Shown here: one piece after another, positions 32,434-37,735 of the stretch | Numbering within the stretch: position 1 is the stretch's first letter | Layout of the letters: each line of letters starts with the position of its first letter | From: Acidobacteriota bacterium | GTDB lineage: Bacteria > Acidobacteriota > Terriglobia > Bryobacterales > UBA6623 | Assembly (NCBI GenBank): GCA_027624045.1 | Contig: JAQBUE010000028.1 | Location: 1 to 37,735, forward strand | Direction: 5' to 3' | DNA: 37,735 bases | Position numbers and translations under genes: made by a program | Notes under the pieces: generated by a model | Seen by the model: the letters and a program-made list of their open reading frames with translations, nothing else | Told to the model about the DNA's origin: nothing | Database searches by the model: none

Positions 32434-33648
32434 TCACGATTTGATGCGCCAGTTGGCCTGCCTCAGGACAGCGTGCTGCGTTCCCTTGAGTCGCTCATAC
32501 CAGATCGTGACCAGCGAGCCGTCATCGAGCTGCACGGTGGAGGGATAGCCTAAGTCTCCAGCGTCGCCGTCGTCGGAAACCACCATCGGCTGAGACCACG
32601 TTGCGCCGTTGTCCTCACTGATGCGGGCTTGATTGCCGAACGGCGCGCGGCGATAACCGTAGGACATGAGTAGACGCCCGTCCTTGAGTTTCACGAGATG
32701 TGACGGCAATCCCCAAACGCCGATCGCATGAGGTATTGACCAAGTGCGGCCGCCGTCGCTGGATTCGCTTTGCAGCGTTTCGCGTTCGTTGGCCTTGTTG
32801 TGATTGCGAATGTGGGCGATCAAGCGCCCGTTCGACGCTTCGGTGATGTGCAACTCGTGATAGTTAGTGAAATCGTCGCCGTCACGAGTGGGGATCTCGG
32901 CCAGCCAGCGCCAGGTCTGCCCGTCGTCGCGGGAATCGGCGACGCCAATACGGCGCTTCTCGTCCCACAAGCGCTTACCGGCGTAAATGACCCTGCCATC
33001 AGAGAGAGGGATCGGCCCGTGAGGGCTATTCACAGGCACGCGATAAGGGGCGGACCAGCTGACGCCTCCGTCAGCCGAGCGCAGCATCCATGTCCCGAGC
33101 ATGCTTTCGCGCTCAGCGGCTGAGGTGCGCTCGTTTGCGGCCTTCCATGTCGCGATCCGTTCCGCTGTCCAGTCGATAAAGCGGTTTCCCGCTCCGGGCT
33201 TGGCTTCCTTGAGGTAGTCGATGTAGGCCAACGAAGTGAACGTCGTTACGAGCAGCGAGCCCTGCGCGGTCTCGCAGACGCCGGCGTCGCGATCATCAAT
33301 GGCCGTATCCATCAAGACCTGTGGCCAGGCCCAGGTGGCCCCGCCATCCTTGGAGCGCATCATCTCCACCCAGCCGAAGGGACACACATGCGCCTCCCTC
33401 CCCCCGGAGCAAACGGTCAGCAGCTCTCCGTTCTTGCGCCTCGCGACCGTCGGCCAGCCGTGGTAGAGGTGCGGCCGCATGCTGATGACTCTGATTGAAT
33501 CGACGCCTGCATCGGGAGCGGCGGCGGCCTGCGGCCTTAGAGCAAATGCGTATCCCGCAGCCACGGCGAGGGACCGGAAAAGATCGCGGCGGGTTTTCGA
33601 TTGGATGGAAGGGGCGGCATTCGGTGTGAGAGAGGTTTGAGGTGACAC
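32434..33648 (-). CDS. TAT-exported sialidase-fold (BNR/Asp-box) protein
   Basis: This 404-residue protein is assigned GTG 33648. This start gives a 15-20 residue polar lead-in to a twin-arginine signal (TRRDLFRSLAVAAGYAFALR). No SD is seen, but TACACT lies 7 bases upstream. TTG 33747 is the alternative. Asp-box repeats of six-bladed sialidase propellers occur throughout: SKDGGATWAWP, SADGGVSWSAP, SRDDGQTWRW, SSDGGRTWSIP, SEDNGATWSQP. An N-terminal arginine (SMRPHLYHGWP) and NYHELHIT are candidate active-site residues. Specificity is not readable; the fold covers sialidases and rhamnogalacturonan-type hydrolases. It is divergent from the PhyH-led operon. Confidence 0.78.
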   Translation of the reverse strand: MSPQTSLTPNAAPSIQSKTRRDLFRSLAVAAGYAFALRPQAAAAPDAGVDSIRVISMRPHLYHGWPTVARRKNGELLTVCSGGREAHVCPFGWVEMMRSKDGGATWAWPQVLMDTAIDDRDAGVCETAQGSLLVTTFTSLAYIDYLKEAKPGAGNRFIDWTAERIATWKAANERTSAAERESMLGTWMLRSADGGVSWSAPYRVPVNSPHGPIPLSDGRVIYAGKRLWDEKRRIGVADSRDDGQTWRWLAEIPTRDGDDFTNYHELHITEASNGRLIAHIRNHNKANERETLQSESSDGGRTWSIPHAIGVWGLPSHLVKLKDGRLLMSYGYRRAPFGNQARISEDNGATWSQPMVVSDDGDAGDLGYPSTVQLDDGSLVTIWYERLKGTQHAVLRQANWRIKS

Positions 33649-33655
33649 GATGGAA

Positions 33656-33661
33656 AGTGTA
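33656..33661 (-). promoter_or_regulatory. candidate -10 element immediately before the sialidase-like start
   Basis: On the minus strand TACACT is followed by 7 bases and then GTG 33648. If this is a -10 box, the transcript would be nearly leaderless, as also proposed for the 5831 gene. No convincing -35 is seen. Confidence 0.22.
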
Positions 33662-33774
33662 TCAATCTCTGTTGCCGCCCGGGAACCGCCTCGGCGGCAT
33701 CCAGGACATCCAACGCCGTGCCGCCGCTGTCCTCTTCTTCTTGTCAACGGCTACAATACCTCTCACAACCGCTC

Positions 33775-34557
33775 GTGAGCCTCGTGAGTCACACAGCCCC
33801 AATCTCCGCGTGCGCCACTGATCTTGCGGATGCGTTCCGAAGAACTGGCTTTGCCAGCGTGCCGGGCTTTGTTAGGCCGGACGAACTGGTGGAAGTCGAA
33901 CGACAGCTCGCGAGGTACGTGCGGGACGTCGTGCCCGGCCTGTCCGCGCAAGATGCGTTTTACGAGGTGAAGGGCCGCCCGGAAACGCTCAAGCAGTTGC
34001 ACCGCATGATCGATAACGATGCCTGGTTTCACGAGTTTTTTCTCAGCGAGAGATTCCTTGGCCTGGCGGGGCAACTGCTGGGAGCCGCGGCCGTCCCCAA
34101 GAACGTCGAATATTTCGCGAAGCCGCCGCGAATCGGCGCGCCAACGCCACCGCATCAGGACGGCCACTACTTCATGATCGAGCCCAACGAAGCCCTCACG
34201 ATGTGGATCGCGCTCGACGATATTGATGAAATAAACGGCTGTATCCGTTATGTCGAGGGCTCTCACCTGAAGGGGCTGCGTCCGCATGCCAAGTCAGGCG
34301 TACTCGGGTTTTCGCAAGGCATCACCGACTACGGCCCAGCCGATCAACGCGCCGAAACGCCGATGCTGTCTCGTCCCGGCGATATGCACGTCCACCACAG
34401 CATGACCATTCACCGCGCCGACGCGAACCAAAGCGATCGGCCGCGCCGCGCGCTTGGCCTCGTGTGTTATTCGGAACGAGCGCGTCACGATGCTGAAAAG
34501 TCGGCGGCCTATCAGCGCGAACTGGCGCGCCGACTTCGCGACGAAGGGAAGATCTGA
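33775..34557 (+). CDS. phytanoyl-CoA dioxygenase (PhyH)-family Fe(II)/2-oxoglutarate oxygenase
   Basis: This 260-residue protein is assigned GTG 33775, because TACAAT at 33752-33757 would place transcription start just before it. GTG 33784 and GTG 33718 are alternatives. The PhyH fold is clear: DAFRRTGFASVPGFV at the N-terminus, the facial triad His127-x-Asp129 in PPHQDGHYF, the distal His213 in MTIHRAD, and Arg in PRRALGLVCYSERA for 2-oxoglutarate. Members hydroxylate diverse small molecules; the substrate is unknown. The stop is 11 bases before the next gene, forming an operon with an oxidoreductase and a creatininase-family protein. Confidence 0.87.
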   Translation: MSLVSHTAPISACATDLADAFRRTGFASVPGFVRPDELVEVERQLARYVRDVVPGLSAQDAFYEVKGRPETLKQLHRMIDNDAWFHEFFLSERFLGLAGQLLGAAAVPKNVEYFAKPPRIGAPTPPHQDGHYFMIEPNEALTMWIALDDIDEINGCIRYVEGSHLKGLRPHAKSGVLGFSQGITDYGPADQRAETPMLSRPGDMHVHHSMTIHRADANQSDRPRRALGLVCYSERARHDAEKSAAYQRELARRLRDEGKI

Positions 34558-34568
34558 AGGGGAGAACG

Positions 34569-35876
34569 ATGCCTGACGTAACACGACGAACTTTCCTGGG
34601 TACGGCCGGTGTGCTGAGCGTAGCCGCGGGCCAAGCTCAACCGAGCGACCGTATCAATGTCGGCATGATCGCCGTCGGCTCGCGTTCGCAGGAACTGCTC
34701 GAAGGCATGAAGAAAGTTGAAGGCGCCGAAATCGTCGGCATCTGCGACGGCTATCGTGGGCGCTTGCAACGAGCCCAGGAGCGCACGGCCGGACGCGCGA
34801 AGATCTACCTTAATCACAAGGAACTCTTGGCCGATCCTTCGATTGACGTTGTTACGGTCGGTTCGCCCGATCACTGGCACAAGTGGCATGTCATCGAGGC
34901 GCTCGAAGCCGGCAAAGACGTTTATTGTGAGAAACCGCTGACACGGACGATCGTCGAAGGCCCGGAAATAGCGGCGGCGGTAAAGAAAAGCGACAGGCTC
35001 GTGCAAGTCGGCTCGCAGGGCATCAGCGCCGACGTGCAACACAAGGCGCGTGAGTGGGTACAGGCCGGGAAGCTGGGTCAGGTAACGATGATCCGGGCCA
35101 GCTATAACCGCAACACAGCGGGCGGCGCCTGGGTCTATCCGATACCGGCCGACGCCTCGCCGAAAACGGTCGACTGGGAGATGTTCCTCGGTTCGGCTCC
35201 GAAGCGGCCTTTTGATCTGGAACGCTTCTTTCGCTGGCGCTGCTACCAGGAGTACTCAGGCGGAATCGCGACGGACCTGTTCGTTCATCTCGCGACGACC
35301 ATCCACTTTGTGATGGGGGCGGTGATGCCCTCGAAAGTCGTCGGGCGCGGTTCGCTCTACCGCTGGCGCGAGAGCCGCAACGTGCCCGACACATTGAACG
35401 CGATCCTCGAATATCCCGAAGGTTTCACAGCCAACCTCAGCTCGACGTTCAATAACCAATACGAGCCGACTGGCTCGTTTGAGTTTCTGGGAACCGAGGG
35501 GACACTCATATTGGGCTGGTCGAAACTGACGTTCATCCCCGAGCGAAATTTCGAGGGCAACGGATGGATCACGCAGGCCTGGCCGGCGGACCTCGAGCGG
35601 GAATACAACGAGTCTCCCGAGGTCAAGCAGGTAGCGGAAGCTCGCCGGAAGGCCAGGGGCGGCGAGCGAAAGATCGAAGAATTCAGCGAGACCGGCGCGG
35701 ACCCCACGGTCAAGCACCTGTCCTATTTCTTCGAGTCGGTGCGGTCACGAAAGCCGACCGTCGAAGACGTCATGCATGGGCACCGCGCGGCCGCCTGCGC
35801 TCACCTCGTCAATGATTCGGCGCGGCGCGACAAGGTCGTCGAGTGGGACTTCGCGAAGGATCTACAGAAAGGTTAA
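34569..35876 (+). CDS. TAT-exported Gfo/Idh/MocA-family oxidoreductase
   Basis: This 435-residue protein starts at ATG 34569 with GGGGAGA upstream. The N-terminal TRRTFLGTAGVLSVAAGQAQ is a twin-arginine signal (Arg6-Arg7), so the enzyme should be exported folded with its cofactor. The Rossmann part has NVGMIAVGSR and the family EKP motif in DVYCEKPLT (Glu121-Lys122-Pro123). The C-terminal alpha/beta domain (GGIATDLFVHLATTIHFVMG) carries the substrate-site His/Asp cluster. Exported members with tightly bound NAD(P), such as glucose-fructose oxidoreductase, are the precedent. It is in an operon with PhyH and creatininase genes. Confidence 0.9.
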   Translation: MPDVTRRTFLGTAGVLSVAAGQAQPSDRINVGMIAVGSRSQELLEGMKKVEGAEIVGICDGYRGRLQRAQERTAGRAKIYLNHKELLADPSIDVVTVGSPDHWHKWHVIEALEAGKDVYCEKPLTRTIVEGPEIAAAVKKSDRLVQVGSQGISADVQHKAREWVQAGKLGQVTMIRASYNRNTAGGAWVYPIPADASPKTVDWEMFLGSAPKRPFDLERFFRWRCYQEYSGGIATDLFVHLATTIHFVMGAVMPSKVVGRGSLYRWRESRNVPDTLNAILEYPEGFTANLSSTFNNQYEPTGSFEFLGTEGTLILGWSKLTFIPERNFEGNGWITQAWPADLEREYNESPEVKQVAEARRKARGGERKIEEFSETGADPTVKHLSYFFESVRSRKPTVEDVMHGHRAAACAHLVNDSARRDKVVEWDFAKDLQKG

Positions 35877-35890
35877 CGGGAAACGAGTTT

Positions 35891-36664
35891 ATGGCGGATC
35901 GACTATTACTAGAGGAAATGACTTGGCCGGAGGTGGAATCCGCGCTGGCTGATGGGACGGAGACGGTCATCATTCAGACGGCCTCGGTGGAGCAGCACGG
36001 GCCCCATCTCCCGCTCCTGACCGACACTCTGATCGGGGCACACGTCGCCGAGATGATCGCGCGGAAGCTAGGCAAGACGCTCGTTGCCCCCGTCGTGCGT
36101 CCGGGACTCTCGGTGCATCATATGAAGTTCCCCGGCTCGTTCACGACGGCGCCGGAAACGTTTCGCACCGTTATCGAAGAGGCCTGCATGTCACTGGCGA
36201 CGCACGGCTTCAAGAACCTCATTCTGATGTCGTCGCACGGCGGCAACTTCACCTTTATTGATGGTATCGGGCCGTACTTGCAGGATTCGATGACCCGCAA
36301 GGGTTACAAGGTGCGCATCATTCCGCACGTCAACATCCTGCACTACTCACGCATCCAGCAGAACTTCGTCGGCGAGAAGTTCGGCGTCCCGCTCGAAGAG
36401 GCCGGCTTTCACGCGGACGTTATCGAGACGGCCTGTATGCTTGTGATTCGGCCCGACCTGGTTCGAATGGACAAGATGGTGCCCGGTTTCATCGGCGATA
36501 ACAAGCCACTGCTCGATAAGATCTTCGTCGAGGGTATCCAGTCGGTCACCGAAAACGGCATCGTCGGTGATCCCCGCCGGGCAACACGTGAGATGGGCGA
36601 GGCGCTGCTCGAACATCTGACCGACGTCCTTTCCGGAGAATTGCGCGAGCGGCTCGGCTGGTAA
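35891..36664 (+). CDS. creatininase-family metal-dependent amidohydrolase
   Basis: This 257-residue protein uses ATG 35891, 14 bases after the preceding stop, with GGGAAACGAG upstream. Metal ligands of the creatininase fold are present: Glu34, His36 and Asp45 in ASVEQHGPHLPLLTD, His116 in MSSHGGN, and the later GFHADVIETACM with Glu. The HGGN form is nearer to the FAPy-deformylase/MftE-like branch than to true creatininase. Members hydrolyse cyclic amides, formamides or peptide C-termini. No mycofactocin genes are visible, so the role is open. Confidence 0.88.
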   Translation: MADRLLLEEMTWPEVESALADGTETVIIQTASVEQHGPHLPLLTDTLIGAHVAEMIARKLGKTLVAPVVRPGLSVHHMKFPGSFTTAPETFRTVIEEACMSLATHGFKNLILMSSHGGNFTFIDGIGPYLQDSMTRKGYKVRIIPHVNILHYSRIQQNFVGEKFGVPLEEAGFHADVIETACMLVIRPDLVRMDKMVPGFIGDNKPLLDKIFVEGIQSVTENGIVGDPRRATREMGEALLEHLTDVLSGELRERLGW

Positions 36665-36693
36665 TCCGCAACCCATACCTAGAGGACAGACCT

Positions 36694-37065
36694 GTGAGTG
36701 ACTCAAAATCTCTTTACACCCGGCTTGGCGGCTACGACGCGGTCGCGGCGGTCGTGGACAATCTTCTCCCCAGGCTGAGATCCGATTCGAAACTCGGACG
36801 ATTCTGGGAATACCGCGGAGAAGATGGCATCCAACGAGAAAAACAACTGCTGGTGGATTTCTTATGTGCGAGCGCCGGCGGCCCTTTGTTTTACACCGGC
36901 CGTGATATGAAGATATCCCACAAAGGTATGCGCATCAGCGAAGGCGATTGGTCGGTCTTCCTGAGCCATCTGAACGCTACGCTTGACGAGTTTTCGGTGC
37001 CTCAACAGGAGCGCTCTGAAGTACTCGGCTTTGTTGACAGTACGAAGGCTGATATCGTGGAGTGA
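36694..37065 (+). CDS. truncated haemoglobin, group I-like, with an unusual distal pocket
   Basis: This 123-residue protein starts at GTG 36694 with GAGGACA about 6 bases upstream. The 2-on-2 globin pattern is clear: LYTRLGGYDAVAAVVD, AGGPLFYTGRDMKISHKGM with proximal His76. The usual B9-B10 Phe-Tyr is Leu24-Leu25, and the residue aligned with GlnE11 of M. tuberculosis GlbN is Leu53. The usual oxygen-stabilising polar pair is therefore missing. The stop overlaps the next start as GTGA, so translation is coupled to a DinB-family gene. Confidence 0.88.
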   Translation: MSDSKSLYTRLGGYDAVAAVVDNLLPRLRSDSKLGRFWEYRGEDGIQREKQLLVDFLCASAGGPLFYTGRDMKISHKGMRISEGDWSVFLSHLNATLDEFSVPQQERSEVLGFVDSTKADIVE

Positions 37066-37562
37066 CCCCCGGCGTGTTCGCCGCCAACTACCTGATGTCG
37101 CCCGCCGAACACGTCCGCCGCCTGCATCGCTACGATCAGTGGGCCAACGGGCTCAGTCTGGAGTCGCTACGCGATGTTGATGACGGCGGCTTTTCGCTGC
37201 GCATATTCGGTCACATTCTGGGGGCGCAGCAAGCTTGGCTCACGCGGCTGCGGCGTCAGGATTCATCAAAAGTCATTATCTGGGAGCAGTTGACGTTTAG
37301 CGAGTGCGCCGAGCGCTTCGAGCGGCTGGCGGCTGAGATCACTCAGTACCTCGACGAACTGACTGACAACGACACAGAAGAACCGTGCTCCTATGCGAAC
37401 CAGCGCGGTGAGTCATTCGAGAACACTCGCTTCGACATTCTCGTGCACGTCTTCATGCACTGCCACCACCACCGCGGGCAGATTGCGACCGCCGTGCGGC
37501 AGGGGGGCGGGAACCCCGCCGCGACTGACTTCATATTTTTCGTCCGAAGCCACGAGAGCTAG
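37062..37562 (+). CDS. DinB-family protein coupled to the truncated haemoglobin
   Basis: This 166-residue protein is assigned GTG 37062, which overlaps the globin stop by four bases; ATG 37095 (MSPAEHV) is a plausible alternative. It has DinB four-helix features: RRLHRYDQWANGLSLESL, IFGHILGAQQAWLTRL and VHVFMHCHHHRGQIATAV, with a His...HxxxH metal site. Its function is unknown; some superfamily members are thiol-dependent transferases. Confidence 0.85.
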   Translation: MTPGVFAANYLMSPAEHVRRLHRYDQWANGLSLESLRDVDDGGFSLRIFGHILGAQQAWLTRLRRQDSSKVIIWEQLTFSECAERFERLAAEITQYLDELTDNDTEEPCSYANQRGESFENTRFDILVHVFMHCHHHRGQIATAVRQGGGNPAATDFIFFVRSHES

Positions 37563-37627
37563 AAAGGGCCGGCTTGGCCCGTCTCAGTGGTTTCCCGGAT
37601 AGGGGATGTGGTGCGGCTCGTAGTAGC

Positions 37628-37735
37628 ATGAAATTGATGCTGATCCGCACGTATCTGCTCATCCTCGCGCTAGCAGCCTGTGGCAGAATACCCTGTTTTC
37701 AGGCGGCGAGAAGCAGCGGGGTGGCCAGCGGCGCG
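37628..37735 (+). CDS. start of a lipoprotein gene, cut by the window edge
   Basis: ATG 37628 opens a frame that stays open for 36 codons to the end of the window. It encodes MKLMLIRTYLLILALAACGR, a clear lipoprotein signal with lipobox LAAC. The remaining residues (IPCFQAARSSGVASGA) look like a flexible linker. No function can be assigned from this fragment. Confidence 0.6.
   Translation, partial: MKLMLIRTYLLILALAACGRIPCFQAARSSGVASGA

Noticed and set aside
35891..36664. Mycofactocin peptidase MftE
   Set aside because: No mftA, mftB or mftC in the neighbourhood; the family is broader than MftE.
1..37735. CRISPR array, prophage, insertion sequence or integrated element
   Set aside because: No regularly spaced repeats, transposase, integrase, terminal repeats or tRNA-associated duplication seen by eye.

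Overview
The window looks like chromosomal DNA of a soil-type Acidobacteriota bacterium (Solibacterales/Bryobacterales-like; an inference). The best marker is the 24007-26229 gene, whose product has the architecture of the 'VWFA-related Acidobacterial domain' family. High GC, many twin-arginine (TAT) signal peptides and lipoboxes, paired DinB proteins, creatininase, phytanoyl-CoA dioxygenase-like and Gfo/Idh/MocA genes, and a secreted reprolysin-like protease also fit. I see no insertion sequence, phage, CRISPR array, tRNA or rRNA. No stretch over 300 bases lacks a gene; the largest gaps are 3934-4189 and 7647-7876.

Layout. 1-5704 (minus): a short exported remnant, a double-domain exported esterase, a frameshifted FAD monooxygenase, and a TAT-lipoprotein resembling the N,N-dimethylformamidase large subunit. 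5831-11850 (plus): a beta-propeller translationally coupled to a tetraheme cytochrome, a hicA-hicB toxin-antitoxin pair, a large zinc metalloprotease behind a structured leader, a SCO1-type copper lipoprotein and a DinB protein. 11857-18248 (minus): a uronate-type cluster of a GH105-like hydrolase (broken by two frameshifts), a secreted toroid protein that may be a polysaccharide lyase, and a complete TRAP transporter (dctP, dctQ, dctM). 18333-19431: a small membrane protein and an overlapping nucleotidyltransferase pair. 19491-23935 (minus): tsaB, an apiosidase-like glycosidase, an HpcH/HpaI aldolase and a zinc-less medium-chain dehydrogenase, probably a second carbohydrate-acid module. 24007-26229: the acidobacterial VWA protein.

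26375-32307 (minus) holds two tandem class-V aminotransferase paralogues, an M20 metallopeptidase and a SelA/DgaE-like enzyme, followed by a bacilliredoxin. All three PLP enzymes carry TAT signals and two have canonical lipoboxes, yet each keeps its PLP lysine. I regard this apparent extracytoplasmic PLP-enzyme cluster as the best candidate for an undescribed system. 32434-37562: a TAT-exported sialidase-fold protein faces a plus-strand run of PhyH dioxygenase, TAT-exported Gfo/Idh/MocA oxidoreductase, creatininase-family hydrolase, truncated haemoglobin with an unusual distal pocket, and a DinB protein. A lipoprotein gene starts at the right edge.

Three indels break otherwise good genes: one in a C6 run at 3515-3520, one in a G4 run at 17810-17813, and one in a CCAG repeat at 16778-16787. 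The two homopolymer cases could be assembly errors.
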